A stretch of DNA of 64,000 nucleotides from JBQCHF01 sp051954955 (GCA_051954955.1 JBQCHF010000072.1:1-64000); one strand, 5' to 3'; positions 32,971 to 41,451 are shown, numbered from the stretch's first letter. Notes: generated from the sequence alone by a model not told the origin. Translations and numbers: made by a program.

Positions 32971-34593
32971 TCAGCCCCTCCGGTCCGCGAGCCAGCCGCG
33001 CAGGAGCTGCGCGACCTCCTCCGGCTGCTGCTGCACCAGCTGGCCGATCTCGTCACGGGCCAAGGCGGCCAGCTGCGCAGCCGGGTCCGGCGCCGGGGCC
33101 GGGTCGAGCGCCGCGATGGCGACGTTGCCGGTGCCGGTCAGCTCGCCGGCCGGCTGGACGTTGGCCAGCTCCAGGCTGCGCTGGAGGGCCTCGATCTGCA
33201 GCCGCTCCTCCGGGCTCAGGGCGGGCGCCTTGCGGCGCTTGCGGCCGGCGAGCAGGGCGTAGAGGACCACCAGCACGACCAGGCCGACCAGGCCGCCGGT
33301 CTTGATCAGCGACATCCGCGACGCCGTCTGCTCCGCCTTCTTGGCCTCGGCCAGCTGGGTCTGGGCGTCCTTCTCCGCGCTCTGGTCGAACGGCATCCGG
33401 CTGACCTGGATGGTGTCGCCACGGCTGGCGGTGATGCCGGCCGCGCTGGCCACCAGGGCCTGCACCTGGGCCGGGTCGATGGTGCCGGCGGTACGGGTGT
33501 CCAGCAGCACCGCCACGTTGAGCTTGCGCACCGTGCCGGGGGCGGACTTGCGCTGCTCCACCACCTTGCCGACGGCGTTGTTCACCGTGGCCGAGTCCTT
33601 CTGGTAGGTGTTCGCGCCCGGGGTGGCGCTGCCGGCCGGCACGGAGATGTTGTCCGGGCCGAGCACGCCGCCGACAGCCGTTCCGCCGGCACCGGACCAC
33701 TTCTCGGTCGTCGTGCTGCTGGCCACCGGCGGCACGGTCTTGTCGTAGACGTACTTCTCGGTGGTGGTGTCGGTGCTGTCGTAGTCGAGGTCGGCGGTGA
33801 GGCGGACCACGCTGTGGCCAGGGCCGACGACGCGGTCGAGCATGTCCTGCAGGGACTGGCTCATCCGGTCCTCGTAGGACCGGGTCTGGTCGCCGCGGGT
33901 GTCCGCGCCGGCGCCACCGGCGGTGCCCTGGGCGGAGAGCACGCGGCCCTTGCCGTCGGCCACGGTCACCATGTCCGGCGTCAGGCCCGGCACGCTGGAG
34001 GCGACCAGGTTGGTCACCGCCTGCACCTGCTGGCTGGTCAGGTCCTGCCCGGCCTTGGTCCGCACCAGCACCGACGCCGTGGGCTTGTCGCTCTCCTTGG
34101 TGAAGACGTCCTTCTGCGGGATGGCGAGGTTCACCACCGCGGCGTCGACGCCCTGGATCGACTGGATCGTCTTGGCCAGCTCGCCTTCCAGGGCCCGCTG
34201 GTAGGCCACCTGCTGCTGGAACTGCGAGGACGTCATGCCCTGCTTGTCCAGCAGCGCCCAGCTGGAGGAGTCGCTGGCCGGCAGACCCTGCCCGCTCATC
34301 TGCAGCCGGACGCCGTCCACCTGCCCCTGCGGCACCAGGATGGTCGAGCCGCCGTTGGCCAGCTTGTAGGGCGTGCCGGCGCTGTTGAGCTTGTCCACGA
34401 TCGCCGAGGCGTCCGAGGCCGCGAGGTTGGAGAACAGCGGCGCGTAGGTGGGCGTGGAGGCCCAGCGGTTGAACAACAGCGCCCCGAGCGCTAGGCCGAT
34501 CACCGCGAGCACGGTGACGACCTTCTGGCCGAGGGTGAAGTCTCCGAAGGTGCGGCCGGCCCGCCGGGCCGCGCCGAGCAGGTTCTGGCCCAT
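32971..34593 (-). CDS. fliF: FliF, MS-ring protein
   Basis: A 540-residue protein with two membrane helices (VVTVLAVIGLALGALLFNRW near 30-48; LIKTGGLVGLVVLVVLYALLAG near 430-450). Ring-building motifs lie between them (YAPLFSNLAASDASAIVDKLN, ALEGELAKTIQSIQGVDAAVVNLAIP). The C-terminal tail is the FliG-binding part. It is the first ring to assemble. It lies between fliE (1-base overlap) and fliG. Confidence 0.96.
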   Translation of the reverse strand: MGQNLLGAARRAGRTFGDFTLGQKVVTVLAVIGLALGALLFNRWASTPTYAPLFSNLAASDASAIVDKLNSAGTPYKLANGGSTILVPQGQVDGVRLQMSGQGLPASDSSSWALLDKQGMTSSQFQQQVAYQRALEGELAKTIQSIQGVDAAVVNLAIPQKDVFTKESDKPTASVLVRTKAGQDLTSQQVQAVTNLVASSVPGLTPDMVTVADGKGRVLSAQGTAGGAGADTRGDQTRSYEDRMSQSLQDMLDRVVGPGHSVVRLTADLDYDSTDTTTEKYVYDKTVPPVASSTTTEKWSGAGGTAVGGVLGPDNISVPAGSATPGANTYQKDSATVNNAVGKVVEQRKSAPGTVRKLNVAVLLDTRTAGTIDPAQVQALVASAAGITASRGDTIQVSRMPFDQSAEKDAQTQLAEAKKAEQTASRMSLIKTGGLVGLVVLVVLYALLAGRKRRKAPALSPEERLQIEALQRSLELANVQPAGELTGTGNVAIAALDPAPAPDPAAQLAALARDEIGQLVQQQPEEVAQLLRGWLADRRG

Positions 34594-34910
34594 CAGATCT
34601 GCATCCGCATGATCTCGTTGAACGCGTCGACGGCCTTGTTGCGCAGGGTCACCGCGAGGTCGGTGGCCAGCTGCGCCTGGGTCGCCGCGATCGTGTAGTC
34701 GTGGACGTCCTTGAGGTCGCCGGTGGCGGCCTGCACCGCGAGGGTGTCCGCGTTGGCCTGGGTGGCCTGCAGGCTGTCGACACCCTTGGCCAGAATGCTG
34801 GCGAAGTCGGCACCCCCGGCGCCGTTCACGTTCTGGGCCTGCTGCACCGGCGCGGCCGCGGCCAGCGGCGCCACCGGGGCGATCGGCAGGCTGATCGGCG
34901 AGATGCTCAC
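34593..34910 (-). CDS. fliE: FliE, MS-ring/rod adaptor
   Basis: A 105-residue protein. Conserved FASILAKGVDSLQATQANADTLAVQAATG and the C-terminus TLRNKAVDAFNEIMRMQI (anchored by the DAFNEIMRMQI ending) identify FliE. It connects FliF to the rod. Overlaps flgC by ATGA and fliF by one base. Confidence 0.95.
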   Translation of the reverse strand: MSISPISLPIAPVAPLAAAAPVQQAQNVNGAGGADFASILAKGVDSLQATQANADTLAVQAATGDLKDVHDYTIAATQAQLATDLAVTLRNKAVDAFNEIMRMQI

Positions 34911-35317
34911 GCGCCCCTCCCGAGCTGGATCGCGGACGTGTAGGCCTCCTGGGCCGCCTTGACGACCTGCAGGTTCGCCTCGTAGCCGCGCTGGGCCATG
35001 ATCAGCTGGGTCATCTGGGACCCGAGGTCGATGTCCGGCAACCTCACGTTGCCATCCTTGTCGGCCAGCGGGTTCTGCGGGTCGTAGACCACCCGGCCCT
35101 GGGCCGAGCCGAGCTTCACCCCGGCGACGTCGACACCGCCGTCGCCGCTGCCGTACTCGCGGGCCTGGGCGACGACGTAGCGGGCCTGGAAGGCGTTCTC
35201 ATTGGTCGGCTTGACGGTGTTGATGTTGGCGATGTTGTCCGAGACCGCGTCGAGCCACTTGCGGTAGACGGTCACGCCGCTCGCGCTGATCCCCAGCGCC
35301 CCGAAGAGGCCGCTCAC
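34907..35317 (-). CDS. flgC: FlgC, proximal rod protein
   Basis: A 136-residue rod protein with LFGALGISASGVTVYRKWLDAVSDNIANINT at the start (anchored by SDNIAN-NT) and LAQRGYEANLQVVKAAQEAYTSAIQLGR-type C-terminus (MAQRGYEANL visible). Length is standard. Confidence 0.96.
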   Translation of the reverse strand: MSGLFGALGISASGVTVYRKWLDAVSDNIANINTVKPTNENAFQARYVVAQAREYGSGDGGVDVAGVKLGSAQGRVVYDPQNPLADKDGNVRLPDIDLGSQMTQLIMAQRGYEANLQVVKAAQEAYTSAIQLGRGA

Positions 35318-35673
35318 GAGGTCCTCATCGCCGAACGGAGCACCGAGAACTGGTTGTCCATCGCCCGCAGCGCCAGCTGATAGCGCATCCCGGTGTCGAT
35401 GTTGGACAGCGTCTCCTCGTCGAGGTTGACGTTGTTACCGTCCTCGCGGGTGGGCTCCAGCGAGCGGGCCACCGACGGCGCCACCGCAGGGCTCTGGCCG
35501 CTCGCGACGGCGTCCTTGAGGGCGGACTCGAACTGGACCTTGCCGGCCAGGAACCCGGGAGTCTGGATGTTGGCGATGTTGTCGGCAATGGTGCGCTGCC
35601 GCATGGCCAGACCGTTGAGCGCGCTGTGCAGCGCGACGGTCGTCACGTCATCGAACACGAAGGAACTCGCCAC
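35314..35673 (-). CDS. flgB: FlgB, proximal rod protein
   Basis: A 119-residue rod protein. LNGLAMRQRTIADNIANIQTPGF near residue 18-40 and ALRAMDNQFSVLRSAM at the C-terminus match FlgB. It starts with GTG 35673 and is the first gene of the long unit running to flgE. A FliA-type promoter lies about 73 bases upstream. Confidence 0.94.
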   Translation of the reverse strand: MASSFVFDDVTTVALHSALNGLAMRQRTIADNIANIQTPGFLAGKVQFESALKDAVASGQSPAVAPSVARSLEPTREDGNNVNLDEETLSNIDTGMRYQLALRAMDNQFSVLRSAMRTS

Positions 35674-35745
35674 CAGTTCGTCGGAGGTGCCGAAAAGGGG
35701 TCCGCCGAATCCGTGGCGGGTGCGAGCGATCCGTGCTCAGTGTGT

Positions 35746-35772
35746 TGATCGGCCGGGCCGGTCAGGATCTGA
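35746..35772 (-). promoter_or_regulatory. FliA-type promoter for the flgB-flgE unit
   Basis: Minus strand: TCAG, 15 bases, GCCGATCA, the best match to the sigma-28 class in the window. It drives flgB and presumably the twelve-gene unit down to the stem-loop at 24957-25011. The gap 35674-35801 holds nothing else obvious. Confidence 0.72.
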
Positions 35773-35801
35773 AGCAGACCAACCGGTGTACCGGGATGGA
35801 T

Positions 35802-36914
35802 TCAGCCGGCGAGCAGAGCGAGGTCCTCGCTCACGTCGATGCCCCGGCGCGCCGCCTCGTCCAGAGCCACCCTGGCCGCGCAGGCATCGCCGAGGACTGC
35901 TCGGGCCAGCGCCAAAGAGCGCCAGGCCGCTCCACTTCCCCAGCGTCTGCCGGAAGCATCGATCAACTCATCCACGGAGACGCAGCCCTCGAGAATCGTC
36001 GCTCCCTCGACCGCCGCTCCCGCGAGCACCATCGCCTGACCGCGCAGGTGGTCGCAGTAGGCGGCCTGCACCCCGTGCTCGCGCAGGTGCTCGGTGAGGG
36101 CCAGGACGAGGTCGTGCTCACCCGCCCCTATCAGCAGCCGAGCCATGAAGTCCGCGGCGGACAGTCCGGGGAGCCCCTCGGGGTCGAGCGCCTGCGCCTG
36201 TCCGAGGACCTCCAGAGCCTGCTGCCGGCGGCCGGCGGCGATGAGCGAACGCCCCAGATCGAGCAACAGCGCGGCTCGTCGACGCGGAGGTGCCTGCTCG
36301 GGAAGGTTCTCCAGCTCGACCGCCAAGAGCTCGGCATTCCGCAGACCCTTCGCCTCGTCGTCAGCGGGGTTCGCGTAGCCATGGTGAACGAGCATCCCTA
36401 CCTCGGGCGGCAGCAAGGGCCCAGAGGCCAGTTCGCCATGCACGTCGACGAGCTGTTCATGAGCGGCGCCCGCGTAACGCATCTCGCCTGGGCGGTAGAG
36501 CCGTGAGGACTCGATGGTCCAGCCCTCTCGCCCAGATCCCTCTGCTGCGACATTGCGAACCAGGAGTCGCGGGGCGACATTGGCGGGCTGCCCGCTCAGT
36601 GCGGTCCGCAGGGCATTGCCGTCGGATACCAGTTCCTCGTCGGCATCCACCACGAGGACCCATTCGACAGGATGCTTCTGCGCAGCCAGCGCAGCCGCGG
36701 CGTTTCGTGCCGCCGAGAAGTCGTCCGTCCAGGGGACGTCCACGACGGTCGCCCCGGCCCGCGAGGCCAGCTCACAGGAGCTGTCCGAGGAGCCCGTGTC
36801 GGCCACGACCACGGCATCACAGGCCTTGAGCAGGGGGGGCAGGGACCGTGGAAGGGTCGCCTCCTCGTCCTTGACGATGAGCACGGCCACCAGGGACGCC
36901 ATGGAAGTGCTCAC
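35802..36914 (-). CDS. family 2 glycosyltransferase with helical repeat tail, probable flagellin modification
   Basis: A 370-residue protein. Residues 1-190 are a GT2 domain of the SunS/flagellin type: LVAVLIVKDEEATLPRSLPP, VVADTGSSDSSCELA, NAAAALAAQ, VLVVDADEEL. Residues ~200-370 form helical, TPR-like repeats. GTG 36914 overlaps the previous stop (GTGA); an ATG at 36902 is also possible. It ends the fliD-fliS unit and closely resembles the central GT2 domain of the protein at 45232-47391. Glycosylating flagellin is inference from position. Confidence 0.8.
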   Translation of the reverse strand: MSTSMASLVAVLIVKDEEATLPRSLPPLLKACDAVVVADTGSSDSSCELASRAGATVVDVPWTDDFSAARNAAAALAAQKHPVEWVLVVDADEELVSDGNALRTALSGQPANVAPRLLVRNVAAEGSGREGWTIESSRLYRPGEMRYAGAAHEQLVDVHGELASGPLLPPEVGMLVHHGYANPADDEAKGLRNAELLAVELENLPEQAPPRRRAALLLDLGRSLIAAGRRQQALEVLGQAQALDPEGLPGLSAADFMARLLIGAGEHDLVLALTEHLREHGVQAAYCDHLRGQAMVLAGAAVEGATILEGCVSVDELIDASGRRWGSGAAWRSLALARAVLGDACAARVALDEAARRGIDVSEDLALLAG

Positions 36915-37234
36915 AAGCTGGCGTCGACGTAGACGGGGATCTCTCGGCGTGCACCCGAGCCGAGCTGCCGGACGTAGGCCGCGTGGCGACGGTTGCCCAG
37001 CATCGTGTGGGCGATCTCCGCAGACACGGCGAGCTGGCGGTCGAGGATGTCGCGAGCGCGCTCGAGGAGGTGCGACGGCAGCGGACCGGGCAGCTGCGGA
37101 GGGATCCACTGCGGCTGCTGCAGCGGAGGTTCCAGCGGGTCGTGGCCCCGCAGCAGGGCCTCGGCGCGGTCGACCTCCAGCTCGAGCTCGTCGAGCGCGG
37201 CGACCCAGGCCGCGTGGAAGTCGGCCGAGCTCAC
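36911..37234 (-). CDS. small helical flagellar accessory protein, FliT-like by position
   Basis: A 107-residue protein predicted largely helical (AAWVAALDELELEVDRAEALL; LERARDILDRQLAVSAEIAH). It lies directly after fliS and before a glycosyltransferase, the place where fliT usually sits. GTG 37234 is one base past the fliS stop. I see no diagnostic motif, so the FliT suggestion rests on size, helicity and context. FliT is the chaperone for FliD. Confidence 0.55.
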   Translation of the reverse strand: MSSADFHAAWVAALDELELEVDRAEALLRGHDPLEPPLQQPQWIPPQLPGPLPSHLLERARDILDRQLAVSAEIAHTMLGNRRHAAYVRQLGSGARREIPVYVDASL

Positions 37235-37235
37235 G

Positions 37236-37634
37236 TCAGGCTCCCGACCCCTCGGCGGCGACCTGCCGAGCTGCCTCATGCCAAGCGTCACGCAGAGGCT
37301 CGACAAGGGCACGGCAGGCCGACGTCGCGGCAAGGTCGTTCTGCACGTTCGCGCGGATCAGCTCGGTGTGGAGGAAAGTGTAGATCGATGCGAGCGCGGG
37401 CCCGCCCTCCCAAAGCTCGGGTCGGAGCCCGTCCTGCAGCGCGATGACGATGTCCTGCGCGTGGACCAGCTGATCGTTGGCCTTCTCCCGATCCCCTGCC
37501 TGCTGTGCCAGCTCGGCGCGCTCGAGGTCGAGCACGAGGCGGTCGTAGAGCATGGTCAGCAGCTTGGCAGGGGAAGCCGTTGTCACGCCGGAGCTGACGT
37601 ATCGAGCTCGTAGGGCTGTCCCGTTCACGGTCAC
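37236..37634 (-). CDS. fliS: FliS, flagellin export chaperone
   Basis: A 132-residue helical protein. RYVSSGVTTASPAKLLTMLYDRLVLDLERAE is the family signature (anchored by ASPAKLLTMLYD), with NVQNDLAATSACRALVEPLRDAW later. It binds the flagellin C-terminus before export. It lies 18 bases after fliD. Confidence 0.92.
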   Translation of the reverse strand: MTVNGTALRARYVSSGVTTASPAKLLTMLYDRLVLDLERAELAQQAGDREKANDQLVHAQDIVIALQDGLRPELWEGGPALASIYTFLHTELIRANVQNDLAATSACRALVEPLRDAWHEAARQVAAEGSGA

Positions 37635-37652
37635 GCCTTTCCTCTCACCTTG

Positions 37653-38972
37653 TCAGCCCGTAGGTAGGGACGCGATCTGGCCGGCCAGCCAGTTGCCCTG
37701 GTCCTTGAGCTTGCCGAGGGCGACCTCGAGATTGCTGAACTGCAGCTGGAGCGCCTGCTGACGCTGGGTCAGCCGCACGTCCCAGTTCGAGATCTGGTCG
37801 TTGAGGTCGCGGATATCGGAATTTCGGCCGTTGATGGCCGTCGTGATGGAACCGGTCACCGAGTCAGTGGCCTTCGTCGCGATGCTCGTGAAGGACGTTG
37901 CGAGCGACTGCACGGTCGACTGAGCCTTCGCCGGATCGGTGGCGTAGAGGTCGAGGAACTTCTGCCGGTCGAAGGTGACGTTCCCGTCCCGGTCGACTGA
38001 GAGACCGGCCAGGGAGGAGCCACCGGCGCTCGACGTCCCGGGGGCGCCCGCGATGGACTGTGCGATGAGCCGGACGCCGAGATCACCGTTGAGCGGCGCC
38101 CCGCTCTTGGTCGCGCTGTTCCAAGCGGTCTGGTTGGTGATCTCCTTGGTTGCCGCGTTCGCGGCGGTGACCATCGCCTGGACCTTGTCCGCGAGGGCAC
38201 CTGGGTCGGTCGCGACGGTGACCGTGCTCGTCACCCCCGCCGCACCGACAGTGAAGCTCGTGCCCTGCAGGACGTCGGAGAAGGTGTTGGTGGACGAGGT
38301 CACCTGGTAGCCAACGGCTCCGGTGCCGGTCCCGCCGATGCTCAGGACGGCGTCGCTGCCGCCCACAGCGCGCTGGTAGGAGCCGAGCGCACCGAGGGAG
38401 AGGGCGGAACCGCCGGTGAAATCGCTCGCCGCCCCTGTGCTGCCCGCGGTCAACGACAGGTGGTAAAGACCGTCGCTCGTCTTGACTGCGGAGGCACGCA
38501 CAGAAAGCCCGGCGTTGTTGATGGAGGAAACCACGTCGTTCAGGGAGGAACCCGTCACGGTCACGGTGCCCGGGCTCGCCCCAGCGAAGGTGATGGTGTC
38601 TCCGGCATTCCATACGGCAGCTGTCGGGTCGGCGACGCCTCCAGTGCTGATCCCGCTCTCCGCAGCGGCCACCGCATCGACGTGGAACGTGAGGGACCCC
38701 GGGGTCGCGGACGACGTCGACGCCACCGTGACGGAGCTGTCGCTGCTGGTGCCCTTGGCCGCGACGAAGCCGCCGACGGCCGTGAGGGCCTCCGCCGCAG
38801 TCTGCAGCGCCGAGAGCCGGCTGTTCACCGACTGGTAGCTCGACACCGCCTGCTGAGCCGCCGAGACCTTGGCCTTCAGCGCTGTCTGCGGGGCCGCTTC
38901 CACCTGCATGAGCTGGGAGATCAGCTGCGAGGTGTTGAGGCCGGAGACGAGCCCGTCGACGCTCGTGCTCAT
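37653..38972 (-). CDS. fliD: FliD, filament cap protein
   Basis: A 439-residue protein. STSVDGLVSGLNTSQLISQLMQVEAAPQTAL at the start and LNDQISNWDVRLTQRQQALQLQFSNLEVALGKL at the end are FliD hallmarks (anchored by SGL-T and the C-terminal coiled coil). The Ser/Thr/Gly-rich middle is filament-exposed. It caps the filament and guides flagellin folding. Confidence 0.94.
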   Translation of the reverse strand: MSTSVDGLVSGLNTSQLISQLMQVEAAPQTALKAKVSAAQQAVSSYQSVNSRLSALQTAAEALTAVGGFVAAKGTSSDSSVTVASTSSATPGSLTFHVDAVAAAESGISTGGVADPTAAVWNAGDTITFAGASPGTVTVTGSSLNDVVSSINNAGLSVRASAVKTSDGLYHLSLTAGSTGAASDFTGGSALSLGALGSYQRAVGGSDAVLSIGGTGTGAVGYQVTSSTNTFSDVLQGTSFTVGAAGVTSTVTVATDPGALADKVQAMVTAANAATKEITNQTAWNSATKSGAPLNGDLGVRLIAQSIAGAPGTSSAGGSSLAGLSVDRDGNVTFDRQKFLDLYATDPAKAQSTVQSLATSFTSIATKATDSVTGSITTAINGRNSDIRDLNDQISNWDVRLTQRQQALQLQFSNLEVALGKLKDQGNWLAGQIASLPTG

Positions 38973-39316
38973 GAACGCTGTTCTCCTCGCTCGAGCCCAA
39001 GGCGCGTGCGCGCCAGGCTCGCCTCGATCGCTCGAACCACCTGCTCTGGCGGAAGCTGGAGCAGCGTCTGCCCGGTCTCGGGATCTAGCACCGAGGTGAC
39101 GGGGAGACCGTCCCGCTGCTCGATCCGCACCGCCATGCTCGGCCGTACGGCAGCCTCCAGCCGCACGCGAATCGCGGCTCGCTGGTGCTGCTCGACCGGC
39201 ACGTCTCTCCCGTCGGCGGCCGGCCGCTCGACCTGAGGAACGGGGGGGCGCGGGAACGTGGGTCGTGCGGCTGCGCGCGCATTCTCGATCGGTTGTGACA
39301 CGGATGGAACCTGCAC
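38969..39316 (-). CDS. flaG: FlaG-like protein
   Basis: About 115 residues. The C-terminal part reads IEQRDGLPVTSVLDPETGQTLLQLPPEQVVRAIEA, following the FlaG pattern of V-D-x-T-G-x-x-x-x-Q-I-P-P-E-x-V (anchored by DPETG and LPPE). The ribosome site GGAGGT lies 7 bases before GTG 39316, which I prefer over GTG 39325. FlaG affects filament length in some bacteria. ATGA overlap with fliD. No promoter was found between fliC and this gene. Confidence 0.75.
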   Translation of the reverse strand: MQVPSVSQPIENARAAARPTFPRPPVPQVERPAADGRDVPVEQHQRAAIRVRLEAAVRPSMAVRIEQRDGLPVTSVLDPETGQTLLQLPPEQVVRAIEASLARTRLGLERGEQRS

Positions 39317-39340
39317 GTGCGACACCTCCTTCGACGCGTG

Positions 39341-39370
39341 CGGGGCGGCCGGCTGGTGCCGACCGCCCCG
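39341..39370 (-). terminator. terminator stem-loop after flagellin
   Basis: CGGGGCGG-C-CGGC and GCCG-A-CCGCCCCG pair around a TGGT loop, 12 of 13 positions. It begins 22 bases past the fliC stop, in the direction of fliC transcription. Confidence 0.75.
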
Positions 39371-39391
39371 ACGTGCGCCCTACGGCGTGGC

Positions 39392-40276
39392 CTAGCGGAG
39401 CAGGGACAGCACGCCCTGCGGCGCCTGGTTCGCCTGCGCGAGCATGGCCGTGCCGGCCTGCGACAGGATCTGCGACCTGGTGAAGCTCACCATCTCCGAC
39501 GCCATGTCGGTGTCACGGATCCGGCTCTCCGACGCCGACAGGTTCTCGACGGCGACGTTGAGGTTGTTGATCGTGTGCTCGAACCGGTTCTGCGAGGCAC
39601 CGAGCTTCGCACGGACGGTGGAGACGTCCTTGATGGCCTCGTCGATCTGGGTGATCGCAGACTGAGCACCCGTCGTAGAGGTCAGGGCCAGGCCCGACGT
39701 CTTCAGGCCCGCCGAGTCGAAGCCCGAGATCGCAGTGGCACCAGTGGCGGCGGTGAAGCCAGTGATCATGCCGCTGGCACCACTCGTGACGTCGATCGTG
39801 ATCTGGTCGTTCGTGGTGTTGTTGGCGCCGACCTGGAAGGTGCCCTTGTAGTTGCCGTCCAGCAGCTTGGTGCCGCCGAACGCCGTGGTCTTGGCGATGC
39901 GGTCGAGCTCCTTGTTCAGCTCCTGGAACTCGGTGTCCGCGGCGGCCTGGGCGGTGGAGTCCTGCGAGCCGGAGTTCGCCGCCTGCACGGACAGGTCGCG
40001 CATGCGCTGGAGGATGCTGGTGGTCTCGTTGAGCGCACCTTCAGCGGTCTGAGCGACCGAGATGCCGTCCTGGGCGTTGCGGACGGCGACCTTGAGGCCA
40101 CCGATCTGCGAGCGCAGACCCTCGGACACCGAGAGGCCGGCCGCGTCGTCGGCGGCACGGTTGATGCGGAAGCCGCTGGACAGCTTCTCCAGGGACTTCT
40201 CCATCTGGCCCTGCGTCACCGACAGGTTCCGGTAGGCGTTGAAGGCCGCGATGTTCTGGTTGATGCGGAGACCCAT
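39392..40276 (-). CDS. fliC: flagellin
   Basis: A 294-residue flagellin. N-terminal INQNIAAFNAYRNLSVTQGQ and SGFRINRAADDAAGLSVSE, and C-terminal NRFEHTINNLNVAVENLSAS with ILSQAGTAMLAQANQAPQGVLSLLR (anchored by ANQ-PQ-VLSLLR), are the conserved D0/D1 ends. A short Thr/Ser/Gly-rich middle (about 165-215) is the surface domain and a natural glycosylation target. AAGGAGG precedes the ATG. Expression probably depends on the FliA promoter and the CsrA-type leader hairpin upstream. Confidence 0.97.
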   Translation of the reverse strand: MGLRINQNIAAFNAYRNLSVTQGQMEKSLEKLSSGFRINRAADDAAGLSVSEGLRSQIGGLKVAVRNAQDGISVAQTAEGALNETTSILQRMRDLSVQAANSGSQDSTAQAAADTEFQELNKELDRIAKTTAFGGTKLLDGNYKGTFQVGANNTTNDQITIDVTSGASGMITGFTAATGATAISGFDSAGLKTSGLALTSTTGAQSAITQIDEAIKDVSTVRAKLGASQNRFEHTINNLNVAVENLSASESRIRDTDMASEMVSFTRSQILSQAGTAMLAQANQAPQGVLSLLR

Positions 40277-40308
40277 GATGATCCTCCTTGAATCGGGTCC
40301 GTTGCTCC

Positions 40309-40326
40309 CGGGCCGTCCGTGGCCCG
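40309..40326 (-). promoter_or_regulatory. hairpin with ACGGA loop in the fliC leader, candidate CsrA site
   Basis: On the transcript a 6-base stem CGGGCC/GGCCCG presents the loop ACGGAC. The loop contains ANGGA, the CsrA-binding core. It lies near the predicted 5-prime end, and two more GGA sites follow, one inside the AAGGAGG ribosome site. Confidence 0.55.
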
Positions 40327-40336
40327 TTCGCTCTGA

Positions 40337-40363
40337 CAGTCGGCGCCTGGTCCAGGCGCCTGA
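40337..40363 (-). promoter_or_regulatory. FliA-type promoter for fliC
   Basis: Minus strand: TCAG, 15 bases, GCCGACTG, about 60 bases upstream of the fliC ATG. The spacer is itself part of a dyad, GGCGCCTGG-T-CCAGGCGCC at 40342-40360, which may also end fliA transcripts or bind a regulator. Confidence 0.62.
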
Positions 40364-40373
40364 GGGGGAAGCT

Positions 40374-41273
40374 CTACGCCGAGCGGGTGATCGTCGCGAG
40401 GGCGACGCTGCCCATGTCGACCGGGCGGGCCGACAGGCGGGTGCGGAAGTCGCTGTGCGAGGCGACGGCGGCGAAGTAGGCCTCGCGCCGGCGGGTGGCG
40501 CAGCCGTCGGGGCGACCGACCGGCTGGACCAGCTCGGGCTCCAGCGCGGAGTTCATGCCGTCGCGCAGCAGGCTCAGGGCCTCGGCCCGCATCTGGGAGA
40601 CGCGGGACTCGGTGACGCCGAGCTCGACCGCGATCTCCGCCATCGGCCGCTCCTCGAAGAAGTAGCGGACGACGACGGTGCGCAGGCGCTCAGGCAGCAC
40701 CGCGATGGCGTCGTGCAGGTAGCCGATCTTCTCGTTGAGCAGCAGGCGCTCGTCCGGGCTCTCGTCGCCGACCGGAGCGACCTCGTCCAGCGCGGAGGGG
40801 TCGGCGAAGCCCTGCAGGCTCAGCACGACGGCGCGCTGCACGTCCTCCTCCACCGACTCCACCTCGCCGACGGCGACGCCCAGGTGGGCGGCGATCTCCT
40901 CGGCGGTGGGGGTGCGGCCCAGGACACCGGCCAGCGCCTCGATGGCGGCGTCGCGGCGGCGGGCCTTGGAGCGGACCGAGCGACTGGCCCAGTCGTGGCT
41001 GCGCAGCTCGTCGATGAGGGCGCCGCGGATGCGGGTGCTGGCGAACCGACCGAACGGCACCCCGCGCTCGGGGTCGAAGCCGCGGGCGGCCTGGGCCAGG
41101 GCGGCGAGGCCGGCCGACATCAGCTCGTCGCGGCTCACGTGGGCCGGGACGCGGCCGATCATCTCGGAGACGAGGTAGCCGACCAGCGGCAGGTTCGTCG
41201 TCACGAGCTCCTCCTCGACGCCCCGGTCGACGGGGCGGCGGGGGGCCGGGATGGGCATCGGCGTCACGGTCAT
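40374..41273 (-). CDS. fliA: FliA/WhiG-class sigma factor
   Basis: A 299-residue sigma factor. Region 2 is ELVTTNLPLVGYLVSEMIGRV with SAGLAALAQAARGFDPERGVPFGRFASTRIRGALIDELRSHDW (anchored by FDPERG and RIRGALIDELR), typical of sigma-28. Region 3 is present, and region 4 reads ERPMAEIAVELGVTESRVSQMRAEAL. About 50 residues past region 4 are extra. It should direct RNA polymerase to the TCAN-N15-GCCGA promoters listed here. No FlgM anti-sigma gene is visible in the window. Confidence 0.95.
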   Translation of the reverse strand: MTVTPMPIPAPRRPVDRGVEEELVTTNLPLVGYLVSEMIGRVPAHVSRDELMSAGLAALAQAARGFDPERGVPFGRFASTRIRGALIDELRSHDWASRSVRSKARRRDAAIEALAGVLGRTPTAEEIAAHLGVAVGEVESVEEDVQRAVVLSLQGFADPSALDEVAPVGDESPDERLLLNEKIGYLHDAIAVLPERLRTVVVRYFFEERPMAEIAVELGVTESRVSQMRAEALSLLRDGMNSALEPELVQPVGRPDGCATRRREAYFAAVASHSDFRTRLSARPVDMGSVALATITRSA

Positions 41274-41451
41274 GGGGATCCCCTCGGCCGATTGGTGGCC
41301 TCGAGTTGAGCCCCCGGAGTGAAAACGGCTAGGGGTGGCTAGTCCCCTCGGTCCCGATGGCCCGGGCCCTCTGGGTCCAAAGACCTAGACGACCGGTGCA
41401 CGCGGACAGGTCGGTGCCCGATTGCGACATGAATCGGTGGCACGAGACGGC

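Noticed and set aside
39494..39512. CTCCGAC-N5-GTCGGTG in fliC
   Set aside because: It encodes the conserved flagellin motif Asp-x-Met-Ala-Ser-Glu, so protein conservation explains it.
41274..41310. Possible FliA promoter for fliA itself
   Set aside because: TCAA and GCCGA occur but with a 17-base gap, and the -10 would overlap the ribosome site of fliA.
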